In this document: one piece after another, positions 16,655 to 25,191 of the stretch
How positions within the stretch are numbered: position 1 is the stretch's first letter
How the letters are laid out: each line of letters begins with the position of its first letter
From: Streptomyces zaomyceticus
Lineage (GTDB): Bacteria; Actinomycetota; Actinomycetes; Streptomycetales; Streptomycetaceae
Direction: 5' to 3'
Assembly (NCBI RefSeq): GCF_014656215.1
Contig: NZ_BNBZ01000016.1
Span: forward strand, 62,001-126,000
DNA: 64,000 nt
Translations under genes and position numbers: made by a program
The notes under the pieces: generated by a model
What the model saw: only the letters and a program-made list of their open reading frames with translations
What the model was told of the DNA's origin: nothing
Databases searched by the model: none

Positions 16655-18873
16655 GCCGGTCCCTCTCCGTGCGGTCGTGCCTCGGTGTGCCCGGAGCCGG
16701 ACTCCTGCCCCGGCCTGGGCTCCGGCACGGAGGCCGAGCCCGAGGCCGGTCCAGGTGCCGGGGCCGAGGCGGAGGCGGAGGCCGGGGTGGAGGCGGAGGC
16801 CGGGGCCGGATCGGGGTCGGGGCCCGGCTCCGGATTCCGTTCCCGCTGCCGTTCTCCTTCCGCCGTGTGCGGGGTGCGGGCGCCCGCCGCGACCACGGCC
16901 CACAGGACCCAGACGATGCCGAGCAGGAGGCGGAGCCAGGCCGGGCCGACGGGGATGCCCGGGACCATCAGGACCGCCTTGTCGAAGGCGTCGAGCAGGG
17001 TGAGGGCTCCGAGGGCCACCGTGGTCCGGGCGAGAACGGGGCGGGTGGGGCGCAGGGCGAGGCCTAGGAGGGTCCACCACAGGCCGGTGAGCAGCAGGGC
17101 GAGGGCCGGGACGGCGGTCGGGGTGAGGGCGAGGGTCGAGCCGGCCACGTCGAGGCCGAGACCGGCGAAGCCGATGAGCGTGGCGGCGCCCGCGAGCCGG
17201 CTGCCGCGCAGTCGGCGCCACCAGAGGGCGAAGCCCGCCAGGGCGAGGACGAGGGAGCTGCCGAGGGCCAGTTGGGTCTCGACGCGCTGGAGGCCGCGGG
17301 CGCCGTACCAGTCGCAGCCTGCCGGGAGGCGGCGCGCCTGCACGTTGTAGTCGGCGCAGACGAGGAGCTGGGCGAGTTTCACGGGTTCGCCGACGAGCCG
17401 GTCGGTGTTCCCGGAGACGTCGCCTCGGCGCGCCCCGCAGCCGGGCAGGGCGCCGGGAGAGGAGGCGCCGGTGTCGGTCTGCCAGCAGTTGCCGCTGCCC
17501 TGGCCGTCCCACCAGACGTCGCTGCGGTTGGGGCGGGCGTTGCCCGCCCTGTCGACGCCGAGGCGGTTGCCGGCGTAGCGGTTGTGGTGGGAGGTGTCGG
17601 TCTGTTTGCCCCAGTCGGACTCGCCGCGGATGAAGGCGGGGACGGCGCTGAGGTAGAAGGCGGCGCGCTGGTGGCCGTAGACCCAGTTGTTCTCGTAGAG
17701 GTTCCAGTTGCCGCCCGCGGTGATGATGCCGGTGCCGGGGGGCATGGAGATCTGGGGGCAGACGACGCCCTGTTCGTAGCCGCGTTCGACGGGCGGTTTG
17801 GCGCAGGTGCCGTCGGCGACGTACCGGTAGTAGTTCTGGTTGTTGTCGTGGATCAGGTTGCGTTCGAAGCGGGCGTGGTTCTGCGGCAGTCCGGGGTGGC
17901 CGGGGAAGGCGGAGTCCATGGACGCGCCGCCCATGTTGTGGTCGAACTCGTTGTCGTGGACGTGGACGGAGTCGCCCGCGGTGCCGGAGTAGCCGACCAT
18001 GTTGTGGTGGCTGCGGCAGCCGGTGATCTCGATGGAGTAGCGGGGGACGTCGTAGCCGCGGCCGTCGTTGATGTCCGAGGCGGAGCCGGGGTAGATGCCG
18101 GAGTCCCCGTTGCCGTAGGACTCGCAGTTCTTGTAGAGGCCGTGGTCGGAGGCGAAGGTGAGGAAGCCGTACTCGTCGTTCCAGCGGGTGAGGACGTCGT
18201 CGATGACGAAGCCGTCGGCGGCGAGCACGTACAGGGAGTTGAACGTGGTGCGCTGGGCGGTGAAGTTGCGGAAGTAGACGCCGTCGGTGCCGTCGGCCCG
18301 CAGGGCGTTGAGCTTCTGGTACTTGGCGTCGATGACGACGTCGAGGCGTGAGGCGCCGGTGCCTTCGATCTGGAGGTTCTTCTTGCCGAGGATGGCGACG
18401 AGGTTCTGGTTGTGCGGGCACTGCCGCTGCTGTTCGTAGCTGAGGATCTGGTAGCCGAGCGCGGACCTGGGGGCCTTGAGCGTGGCGCAGGCTCCGGTGG
18501 GCGGGGGCAGCGAGGGCTCTTCCTCGTAGAGGCCGGGGAGGATCGCGATGGTGAGGCCGGGTCGGTCGACGGCGTCGACGGCCTGCTGGAGGTGGCGGTG
18601 GCCGGTGCGGGCGCAGCGCTCGTAGAGGGCGAGGTTCCGGGCCTTGAGGGTGGCCGGGAAGCCGGAGATCCGGCGCTCGAAGTCGGCGCGGTCGGTCTTG
18701 CAGACGAGGATGTCGGGTTCTCCGGTGCGGAGCTTCGGCACGCTGCCGGAGCCGTCGGGGAAGGTGACGGGCCGCTCCTCGTGGGCCTGGGCCCCGGGTG
18801 CGGTGAACAGGGCCGCGGCGAGTGCCGCGAGCACGACCGTGAGCGCGAGGACGAACCTTCGGGTCCAGGACAT
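16651..18873 (-). CDS. Secreted right-handed beta-helix protein with C-terminal membrane helices
   Basis: A 740-residue protein. The signal peptide ends about AQA-HE (residue 34). A long parallel beta-helix region (about 70-480) is rich in NxxY/xxNxIHDNN-type coils ([33 protein letters not shown]) and 14 or so Cys. About four membrane segments follow (about 520-660), then a Pro/Ala/Glu low-complexity tail. Such helices bind or cleave polysaccharide; no catalytic set is evident here. It is the first gene of a three-gene operon with a cupredoxin-like lipoprotein and a membrane protein. The start ATG at 18873 precedes [11 protein letters not shown]; no good ribosome site is visible, so the start is less certain. 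Confidence 0.85.
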   Translation of the reverse strand: MSWTRRFVLALTVVLAALAAALFTAPGAQAHEERPVTFPDGSGSVPKLRTGEPDILVCKTDRADFERRISGFPATLKARNLALYERCARTGHRHLQQAVDAVDRPGLTIAILPGLYEEEPSLPPPTGACATLKAPRSALGYQILSYEQQRQCPHNQNLVAILGKKNLQIEGTGASRLDVVIDAKYQKLNALRADGTDGVYFRNFTAQRTTFNSLYVLAADGFVIDDVLTRWNDEYGFLTFASDHGLYKNCESYGNGDSGIYPGSASDINDGRGYDVPRYSIEITGCRSHHNMVGYSGTAGDSVHVHDNEFDHNMGGASMDSAFPGHPGLPQNHARFERNLIHDNNQNYYRYVADGTCAKPPVERGYEQGVVCPQISMPPGTGIITAGGNWNLYENNWVYGHQRAAFYLSAVPAFIRGESDWGKQTDTSHHNRYAGNRLGVDRAGNARPNRSDVWWDGQGSGNCWQTDTGASSPGALPGCGARRGDVSGNTDRLVGEPVKLAQLLVCADYNVQARRLPAGCDWYGARGLQRVETQLALGSSLVLALAGFALWWRRLRGSRLAGAATLIGFAGLGLDVAGSTLALTPTAVPALALLLTGLWWTLLGLALRPTRPVLARTTVALGALTLLDAFDKAVLMVPGIPVGPAWLRLLLGIVWVLWAVVAAGARTPHTAEGERQRERNPEPGPDPDPAPASASTPASASASAPAPGPASGSASVPEPRPGQESGSGHTEARPHGEGPA

Positions 18874-18964
18874 GCGCGTGAGAGTAGAGCATTGTTCATC
18901 TTTTTTGACCCCCTCGCGCAGCACCCGGTTCGCGGGCGCCCCGCCACCGGGGACCGTTGCCCCG

Positions 18965-18993
18965 TTGACGGGAGGCGCGCGGAATCCTACGGT
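18965..18993 (+). promoter_or_regulatory. Promoter of hmgA
   Basis: TTGACG at 18965-18970, a 17-bp spacer, TACGGT at 18988-18993. This is close to the streptomycete HrdB consensus and 56 bp upstream of the hmgA start. The -10 overlaps a long inverted repeat. Confidence 0.75.
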
Positions 18994-19008
18994 CATCCAT
19001 AGGATTCC
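18981..19008. promoter_or_regulatory. Operator-like inverted repeat over the hmgA -10
   Basis: Perfect 9-bp arms GGAATCCTA (18981-18989) and TAGGATTCC (19000-19008) around a 10-bp centre. It covers the -10 box and start site, as expected for a repressor. The GntR regulator encoded downstream is a candidate ligand-responsive binder. Confidence 0.6.
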
Positions 19009-19030
19009 CTTGTGGGCTTCCCTTGTGGGC
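19005..19030 (+). repeat. Tandem 13-bp direct repeat in the hmgA leader
   Basis: Two exact adjacent copies of TTCCCTTGTGGGC (19005-19017 and 19018-19030) between promoter and ribosome site. The first overlaps the last bases of the inverted repeat. It is either a recent slippage duplication or a two-site operator. Confidence 0.8.
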
Positions 19031-19048
19031 TCAGGACAGGAGCGGGCG

Positions 19049-20371
19049 ATGACCACGGAGCAGGCCAGGAAGACGGCCGAGGCGCTCGAATACAGCACCG
19101 GTTTCGGCAACGAGCACAGCTCGGAGGCGATCCCCGGCGCTCTGCCGCACGGCCGTAACTCGCCGCAGCGCGCAGCCCTCGGCCTCTACGCCGAGCAGCT
19201 CAGCGGCAGCGCCTTCACCGAGCCGAGGGCCCACAACCGCCGCTCCTGGCTCTACCGGATCCGCCCCTCGGCGGCGCACCCGCCGTTCACCCGGATCGAC
19301 AACGGCGCCCTGCGCGGCGCGCCCTTCACCGAGACCGTGCCCGACCCCAACCGGCTGCGCTGGAACCCGCTGCCCGACCCGGCGCCCGGCACCGACTGGC
19401 TGGCCGGCCTGTGGACCCTCGGCGGCAACGGCGACGCGACCCAGCGCGCCGGTATGGCCGTGCACCTCTACCACGCCAACGCCTCCATGGAGCGGGTCTT
19501 CGGCGACGCCGACGGCGAGCTGCTGATCGTCCCGGAGCGCGGCGGCCTCCTCCTCCGTACCGAGCTGGGACTGCTCGCCGCGCACCCCGGCGAGGTCGCG
19601 CTGATCCCGCGCGGGGTCCGCTTCCGCGTGGAGCTCCTCGACGAGACCGCGCGCGGATACGTCTGCGAGAACTACGGGGCTCCGTTCCAGCTCCCCGACC
19701 TCGGCCCGATCGGCGCCAACGGCCTCGCCAACGCGCGCGACTTCCGGGCCCCCGTCGCCGCCTACGAGGACGTCGAGGGTCCGGTCGAGGTGGTCAACAA
19801 GTACTGCGGCAACCTCTGGTCGGCGACCTACGGCCACTCCCCGCTGGACGTCGTCGCCTGGCACGGCAACCACACCCCGTACGTCTACGACCTGCACCGG
19901 TTCAATGTCATCGGGACGATCTCCTACGACCACCCCGACCCGTCGATCTTCACGGTCCTCACCTCGCCCTCCGACACCCCGGGGCTCGCGAGCGTGGACT
20001 TCGTGGTCTTCGCCCCGCGCTGGCTGGTCGGCGAGGACACCTTCCGGCCGCCGTACTTCCACCGCAACGTGATGAGCGAGTACATGGGCCTCATCGAGGG
20101 CGCGTACGACGCGAAGACCGCCGGCAAGGGAGGCTTCGTCCCGGGCGGCGGCTCGCTGCACAACATGATGTCCGCGCACGGCCCCGACCGGGAGACCTTC
20201 GACAAGGCCAGCGCCGCCGAGCTCAGGCCGCAGAAGATCGACGACGGCCTTGCCTTCATGTTCGAGACCCGCTGGCCGGTGACGGCGACCCCGCAGGCCG
20301 CGGACGCCGACCATCTGCAGAGTGGGTACGACGACGTATGGCAGGGTCTTGAGCGCCACTTTCGGCCGTAG
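19049..20371 (+). CDS. hmgA: Homogentisate 1,2-dioxygenase
   Basis: Cytoplasmic non-haem iron enzyme that opens the ring of homogentisate to maleylacetoacetate in tyrosine/phenylalanine breakdown. Its 440 residues match the family length. N-terminal [10 protein letters not shown] is a family signature. The iron ligands are His338 and Glu344 in [14 protein letters not shown] and His377 in AHGPD, with the active-site His371 in GGGSLHNMM. The ATG at 19049 has AGGA upstream. It is preceded by a strong promoter and an inverted repeat and followed after 41 bp by a GntR gene. Maleylacetoacetate isomerase and fumarylacetoacetase are not in the window. Confidence 0.97.
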   Translation: MTTEQARKTAEALEYSTGFGNEHSSEAIPGALPHGRNSPQRAALGLYAEQLSGSAFTEPRAHNRRSWLYRIRPSAAHPPFTRIDNGALRGAPFTETVPDPNRLRWNPLPDPAPGTDWLAGLWTLGGNGDATQRAGMAVHLYHANASMERVFGDADGELLIVPERGGLLLRTELGLLAAHPGEVALIPRGVRFRVELLDETARGYVCENYGAPFQLPDLGPIGANGLANARDFRAPVAAYEDVEGPVEVVNKYCGNLWSATYGHSPLDVVAWHGNHTPYVYDLHRFNVIGTISYDHPDPSIFTVLTSPSDTPGLASVDFVVFAPRWLVGEDTFRPPYFHRNVMSEYMGLIEGAYDAKTAGKGGFVPGGGSLHNMMSAHGPDRETFDKASAAELRPQKIDDGLAFMFETRWPVTATPQAADADHLQSGYDDVWQGLERHFRP

Positions 20372-20412
20372 TGTCTCGGCCGTAAGCCCGTAGCCGTTCG
20401 TACGGAGAACCC

Positions 20413-21162
20413 GTGACCGCCTTCGCTCCCGACTCCCTGGTCCTGAACCGCAAGCTGCCGCTCTGGTATCAGGTCTCGCAGTCGCTGCGCGCCTCGATAC
20501 TGGGCCGCGCGCCCGACGCCTCGCTGCGGCTGCCCACCGAGGAGCAGCTCGCGGCGCACTACGGCGTGAGCGTGCTCACGATGCGCCAGGCCCTCAAGGA
20601 ACTCGAGGAGGAGGGGCTGATCAGCCGGCACCGGCGGCGCGGCACGTTCATCGAGCCGGGCGCCCGGCGTTCCACCCCTCGCCGGCTGCTGGGCTCGATC
20701 GACGCGATCGTGGCCCAGCAGTCGGGCGAGCGGACGACGGTCCTCGGGCACGGCACCGAGCCGGTGCCGGGTGAGCTCGCCGAGTACTTCCCGGACACGA
20801 CGGAGGTCGTGGCGTACCGGAGGCTGCGCCGCGACGGGGAGAGCGGTGAGCCGAGCAACTGGGCGGAGAACGCGGTGCTTCCCGAGCTCGCCGCCTCGAT
20901 CGACCCGGCCGACCTGGAGCGCTGGCCGATGACGAAGGTGCTGAGGGACGTCGTCGGGGTGCGGATCAGCCGCATCACGGACACGGTCGAGGCCCGTCTC
21001 GCCGACCCGGAGACGGCCGCACTCCTCCAGGTCCCGCTGCTGTCGCCGATCCTCCACTACACGGGCGTGACCTACGACCGGGAGGGAAGGGTCGTCGACG
21101 TGGCACGCATCCGCTACCGCGGCGACCGCTTCTCCTTCACGGTCACGGTCGAGGCCCAGTAG
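20413..21162 (+). CDS. GntR-family regulator, HutC/UTRA subfamily
   Basis: A 249-residue repressor-type protein. The winged helix-turn-helix (about 15-82) contains RLPTEEQLAAHYGVSVLTMRQALKEL and the GTFI wing. A UTRA effector domain (about 100-245) follows. The GTG start has GGAG eight bases upstream. It follows hmgA by 41 bp in the same direction, so the two may be co-transcribed. Regulation of homogentisate or aromatic amino-acid catabolism is a reasonable inference, with the hmgA inverted repeat as a candidate site. The effector is unknown. Confidence 0.93.
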   Translation: MTAFAPDSLVLNRKLPLWYQVSQSLRASILGRAPDASLRLPTEEQLAAHYGVSVLTMRQALKELEEEGLISRHRRRGTFIEPGARRSTPRRLLGSIDAIVAQQSGERTTVLGHGTEPVPGELAEYFPDTTEVVAYRRLRRDGESGEPSNWAENAVLPELAASIDPADLERWPMTKVLRDVVGVRISRITDTVEARLADPETAALLQVPLLSPILHYTGVTYDREGRVVDVARIRYRGDRFSFTVTVEAQ

Positions 21163-21328
21163 AGGAACCTCCCGCGACGCCCCGACACCTCCCTCCCCGG
21201 CACCTCCCCGGAAGACGCCGGTGGGGCCTCCCGGGGACTCCCGGCACCCCCGGACCCCGGAAGGCCGCGGACGCCGACGGCCCGCGGACTGTGGAAGCCC
21301 ACGGACGGCGGTCGTTAGCATGCGGGGC

Positions 21329-22555
21329 GTGACGGAAGCCCCCGGAGCGAACGACGCCGACCTGCCCCTCCTCGACGACCTCATGCCGTGGTCCGTCGCG
21401 CCGCTGCGCTTCGGCCGCTCGTGGATCGTGGCGCCCGACCCGCGGACCCTCCGGTCGCGCTGGGACCGGCTGGCCGCCGCCGAGGGCGCCGAGAGGGACA
21501 CCCTGTTCCGGCCCAGCCGGGCGCGGACCCCGGCGAGCGCGGTGGCCGCGCTGCCGGGGCAGCGGACCGGGACCGCGCGCTGGGCCCGTGAGCCGGGCCC
21601 CTGCCCGGAGCCGGTTCGGGTCGCGTGCGGGCCGTTCGACGAGCAGTGGCTGCTGCCCGACCACCGGCTGATCGACACCGCTCGCCCGGAACTGTGGCGG
21701 GTCGCCGGGGAGCCGCAGCTCTTCGCCGTCGAGCAGGGGTACGTGCCGGGGGCGGAGGGCCCGGCCCTCCTGGTGACGGCCGCACTGCCCGAGGGCCGCT
21801 CCCCCGCGGGCCGGCCGGGCCGCATCCGGCCGCTGTTCCGGCGCCCCGGGGGCCATGAGCCCAATCTCGCCCCCGGGCTCCTGCGCTTCCTCGGGGAGCG
21901 GTACGGGCACGAGGTCGACGCCCCGGAGTGGCTCGCGTGGACGACGGCGGCGGCCCGGCCCTCCCCCGCCGGGTGCCGGGTGCCGATCCCGGCGGACCCG
22001 GAGGTCTGGGCGGCGGGCGTGGCGCTCGGCCGGGAGCTCGTCGACGTACAGGTACGAGGGGCGTGGAGCGGGACGAAGCCCCGGCTGCCGGGCGGGCGGC
22101 GCCCCTATGTGCGGGCCGCGGTCCCGGCACGGCCGGGGACGATGACGTACGACGCGGGGGACGAGGCCCTGTGCCTCGACGAGGGACGCGTCTCGCCCGT
22201 GCCGGTGGAGGCGTGGGAGTTCGGCGTCGGAGGGGCGCGGATCCTGGAGCAGTGGTTCGCGCACCGGACCGCTCCGGCGGAGCCCGGCTCGCTGGACGCG
22301 ATCGGCCCGGCGGCCTGGCCGCAGGAGTGGACCTCGGAGCTGCTCGACCTGGTCACGGTGCTCGCGCTGCTCGGGGCGCGGGAGCGGGAGCGGACCGCGT
22401 TCGCCGCGGAGGCGGCTGCGGGAGCGGCCGGGGCCGGCGGGACGGCGGAGCTTCGGGCGGCGGGTGTGCTGCCACCGCCGGCCCGGGCCCGCCGCCCGGC
22501 GTCCGTGCTCGATCATCAGGAGGAGGGCCCGGAGGGCCAGTTCATGCTGCTGTGA
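21329..22555 (+). CDS. Stand-alone type ISP restriction-modification specificity-like protein
   Basis: A 408-residue protein resembling only the C-terminal target-recognition domain of type ISP restriction-modification enzymes. The final region reads LCLDEGRVSPVPVEAWEFGVGG, then ILEQWFAHR and WTSELLDLVTVLALL. I recall this shape from the ISP C-terminal domain, where the protein reads the DNA target. No helicase, nuclease or methyltransferase motif is present, and none is encoded nearby, so it is not a working restriction enzyme alone. The start is either GTG at 21329 (VTEAPG) or ATG at 21320. Its 3' end overlaps the convergent TetR gene by 14 bp. Confidence 0.62.
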   Translation: MTEAPGANDADLPLLDDLMPWSVAPLRFGRSWIVAPDPRTLRSRWDRLAAAEGAERDTLFRPSRARTPASAVAALPGQRTGTARWAREPGPCPEPVRVACGPFDEQWLLPDHRLIDTARPELWRVAGEPQLFAVEQGYVPGAEGPALLVTAALPEGRSPAGRPGRIRPLFRRPGGHEPNLAPGLLRFLGERYGHEVDAPEWLAWTTAAARPSPAGCRVPIPADPEVWAAGVALGRELVDVQVRGAWSGTKPRLPGGRRPYVRAAVPARPGTMTYDAGDEALCLDEGRVSPVPVEAWEFGVGGARILEQWFAHRTAPAEPGSLDAIGPAAWPQEWTSELLDLVTVLALLGARERERTAFAAEAAAGAAGAGGTAELRAAGVLPPPARARRPASVLDHQEEGPEGQFMLL

Positions 22556-23279
22556 GGGGGTCTTCCGGCGGCGCGAAGGAGTCGAGGAGGCGGGCGATGG
22601 TCATGTCGAAGATCTCGTCCGCGTCGACGGGCGCGGCGGGGGCCTCGGCGAGCAGCCCGGCCAGGTGCGGGTACCGTCCGCCCGCCACCTGCCCCATGAG
22701 GTAGGCGCCGCGCACCGCCTGCTCCTCCGCCTCGGACCAGGGCAGTCCGCGGGCCCGCTCGGCGATGGCCTGTTCGTTGGCCACGGTCGCCATCACGGTG
22801 CCGTTGACCATGGCGATCAGCTGCATCTTCAGCCCCGGGGGCACGTCCAGGGGGACGAGGCAGCCCAGGCACCACTCCAGGAACCGCAGGGCGTTGGGGC
22901 TGAACGCGTAGGCGGTGGTCATCACCCGGGCGAGCCAGGGGTGCCGGTACATGATCGCGCGGCTCTGGTGGGCGATCACGGTCATGTCGGCGCGCCAGTC
23001 GCCGCTGGGCTCCTCGGGGAACGCGTACTCGCCGCTGACGGCGTCGACCATCAGCTCGTACAGGTCCTCCTTGCGGGGGACGTAGTTGTACAGCGACATG
23101 GTGCCGCAGCCGAGTTCGGCGGCGACGCGGCGCATGGAGACCGCGTCGATGCCGTCCGCGTCGGCGATGCGCACGGCGGCGTCGACGATGTCCCGCCGGC
23201 TGTACGCCGGTTTCGGGCCCCGTCCCGCGCGCTCGGGGCGCGCCCAGATCACTTCCGGTTCGGCCGCTCGGCCCGCCAT
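22542..23279 (-). CDS. TetR-family repressor of the adjacent ABC exporter
   Basis: A 245-residue regulator. A short N-terminal arm is followed by the helix-turn-helix (about 28-72, MRRVAAELGCGTMSLYNYVPRKEDL) and a TetR_C-type ligand domain. It is divergent from the DrrA-like ATPase gene with only 63 bp between the starts. That gap and the first codons of the exporter carry two copies of a TACGTAC-N3-GTACGTA operator, so autoregulation and repression of the pump are very likely. The inducer is probably an exported toxic compound. Ribosome site GGGAGGCGAGG precedes the ATG. Confidence 0.93.
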   Translation of the reverse strand: MAGRAAEPEVIWARPERAGRGPKPAYSRRDIVDAAVRIADADGIDAVSMRRVAAELGCGTMSLYNYVPRKEDLYELMVDAVSGEYAFPEEPSGDWRADMTVIAHQSRAIMYRHPWLARVMTTAYAFSPNALRFLEWCLGCLVPLDVPPGLKMQLIAMVNGTVMATVANEQAIAERARGLPWSEAEEQAVRGAYLMGQVAGGRYPHLAGLLAEAPAAPVDADEIFDMTIARLLDSFAPPEDPLTAA

Positions 23280-23307
23280 GGATCATCACCTCGCCTCCCA
23301 TCGTAGT

Positions 23308-23324
23308 TACGTACACCGTACGTA
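23308..23324. promoter_or_regulatory. TetR operator O1: TACGTAC-ACC-GTACGTA
   Basis: Perfect 7-bp inverted repeat with a 3-bp centre, in the middle of the 63-bp divergent promoter region. It is placed to block both the repressor gene and the exporter operon. A second copy lies 43 bp downstream. Confidence 0.8.
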
Positions 23325-23342
23325 GTGCGGTATGGTCGCGCC

Positions 23343-24281
23343 ATGACGACTACGTACGCTGTACTTAGTGAGGGGCTGCAGAAGCGTTACGGCGAGGTCC
23401 ACGCACTCCGCGGACTCGATCTCGCCGTCCCCGAGGGCTCCGTCTGCGGCATCCTCGGCCCCAACGGCGCAGGCAAGACCACCGCCGTCCGCGTCCTCAC
23501 CACCCTCGTCACACCCGACGCGGGGAGCGCGCGGGTCGCCGGCCACGACGTGGTGCGCGATCCGGCGGGGGTGCGGAAGCGGATCGCGGTCACCGGGCAG
23601 TACGCCTCCGTGGACGGCGACCTCACCGGCGCCGAGAACCTGCGGCTGTTCGCCCGGCTGCTGCGCGCCCCGCGCGCCCGCGCCGACGAACTCCTGGAGC
23701 AGTTCGGCCTCACCGCGGCCGCCGGACGCCCCGCCCGCACCTACTCGGGCGGCATGCGGCGCCGGCTCGACCTGGCGGCGAGCCTGCTCGTACCGCCGCG
23801 GGTCCTCTTCCTCGACGAACCGACGACCGGGCTCGACCCTCACAGCCGCAACGGGATCCGGGACGCCGTACGGGGGTTGGCGTCCCAGGGCACTACGGTG
23901 CTGCTGACCACGCAGTATCTGGAGGAGGCCGACCAGCTCGCCGACGACATCGTCCTGGTCGACGAGGGACGCGCCGCCGAGCGCGGCACCCCGGCCGAAC
24001 TCAAGGCGCTCGTCGGCAGCTACGCCGAGGTCGTGGTCGCCGCCCCCTCCACCCTCGAAGCGGCCGCGGCCGTACTCGACCGGCTGACCGGCTCGGCCCC
24101 GGTCCTGGACACCGATCGCCGCACGGTCGGCGCGGTCACCACGGACACCACGCTCACCCTCCCCCGGATCGTCCGCGAGATCGACGCGGCCGGGGTCCTG
24201 ATCGTCGACGCGTCGCTGCGTCCGCCCACCCTCGACGAGGTGTTCCTGCGCCTCACCGACCGGAAGGAGCTCGTCGCATGA
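23343..24281 (+). CDS. DrrA-type ABC exporter ATP-binding protein
   Basis: Cytoplasmic ATPase of a drug-resistance (DrrAB-like) exporter, 312 residues. Walker A is GPNGAGKTT (about 40-48), the signature YSGGMRRRLDLA, Walker B LFLDEPTTGLD, and the C-terminal DrrA extension follows (about 225-312). The ATG at 23343 lies inside the control region; codons 4-9 form the second operator copy. It overlaps the permease gene by 4 bp (ATGA). It works with the permease next door under the divergent TetR repressor. Confidence 0.95.
   Translation: MTTTYAVLSEGLQKRYGEVHALRGLDLAVPEGSVCGILGPNGAGKTTAVRVLTTLVTPDAGSARVAGHDVVRDPAGVRKRIAVTGQYASVDGDLTGAENLRLFARLLRAPRARADELLEQFGLTAAAGRPARTYSGGMRRRLDLAASLLVPPRVLFLDEPTTGLDPHSRNGIRDAVRGLASQGTTVLLTTQYLEEADQLADDIVLVDEGRAAERGTPAELKALVGSYAEVVVAAPSTLEAAAAVLDRLTGSAPVLDTDRRTVGAVTTDTTLTLPRIVREIDAAGVLIVDASLRPPTLDEVFLRLTDRKELVA
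23351..23367. promoter_or_regulatory. TetR operator O2 inside the exporter coding sequence
   Basis: TACGTAC-GCT-GTACTTA has one arm mismatch to the perfect O1. Its centre is 43 bp from O1, about four helical turns, so two repressor dimers could bind the same face of the DNA. It begins eight bases into the ATPase gene. Confidence 0.65.
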
Positions 24282-25096
24282 GCACCGCTCTCGTCCAGGA
24301 GCAGGGAACGCGCCCGGTGAGCAGCGCTCTCCTCCACGACGGGACGGCCGTCCTCGGCCGTCACCTCCTGCGCATCCGGCACGCGCCGGCGATCACCGTG
24401 ATGACCCAGACGATGCCGATCGTGTTCCTGCTGTTCTTCGGGTACGTGTTCGGCAGCGCGCTCGCCATGCCGGGCGCGGAGTACCGCTCCCACCTCGTGC
24501 CGGGCCTGCTCGTCGCGACGGCGGCCGGGGGCCTGATGACCGGCATGTTCCAGGCCGCCCAGGACTCCCACCGCGGTGTCATGGACCGCTTCCGGACCAT
24601 GCCCGTGAGCCGTTCCGCCGTCCCGCTCGGGCAGGCCCTCGCCGATCTGGTGGCGAGCGCGGTCGGCACGATCCCGCTGCTCCTGGTGGGGCTCGCCATG
24701 GGCTGGCGCATCGAGGGAACGGCGGCGGAGGCCCTGGGCGCCTTCGGCCTGCTGCTGCTCTTCCGCTTCGCGACAACCTGGGTGGGCATCCTGCTCGGCC
24801 TCGCCTCGAAGAGCGAGGAGGCGGCGGGGCAGCTCGGCAGCGCCACGTTCATGCTGCCGCTGCTGTCCAACGCGTACATCCCGACCGACAACATGCCGGA
24901 CTGGCTGCGGACGATCGCCGAGTGGAACCCCATCTCGGCGGTCACGACGGCGGTACGGCTCCTCTTCGGCAACGCGCCCGTACCGGCGGACGCGGCCTGG
25001 CCGGTGGCGCATCCGGTCGCCGGGGCGCTGCTCTGGTCGCTGGGCCTGATCGTCCTCTTCGCCCCGCTCGCCGTCCGCCGCTACACCCGGGGCTGA
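24278..25096 (+). CDS. ABC-2 type exporter permease (DrrB-like)
   Basis: A 272-residue membrane subunit with six hydrophobic segments and the ABC-2 loop VMDRFRTMPVSRSAVPLGQ between helices 2 and 3. The late segment contains NAYIPTDNMPDWLRTIAEWNPIS, typical of DrrB/NodJ permeases. It is translationally coupled to the ATPase gene through ATGA. It forms the transmembrane pore of the exporter; the substrate is not predictable. Confidence 0.94.
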   Translation: MSTALVQEQGTRPVSSALLHDGTAVLGRHLLRIRHAPAITVMTQTMPIVFLLFFGYVFGSALAMPGAEYRSHLVPGLLVATAAGGLMTGMFQAAQDSHRGVMDRFRTMPVSRSAVPLGQALADLVASAVGTIPLLLVGLAMGWRIEGTAAEALGAFGLLLLFRFATTWVGILLGLASKSEEAAGQLGSATFMLPLLSNAYIPTDNMPDWLRTIAEWNPISAVTTAVRLLFGNAPVPADAAWPVAHPVAGALLWSLGLIVLFAPLAVRRYTRG

Positions 25097-25191
25097 CGAC
25101 CCCGCGAGCCACCGCGCCGACGACCCGCGGGACACCGGGGTGACGTAGCCCCTGATGACAAGACCGGCCCCGCAGGGTAGGCAGGGCTTCC

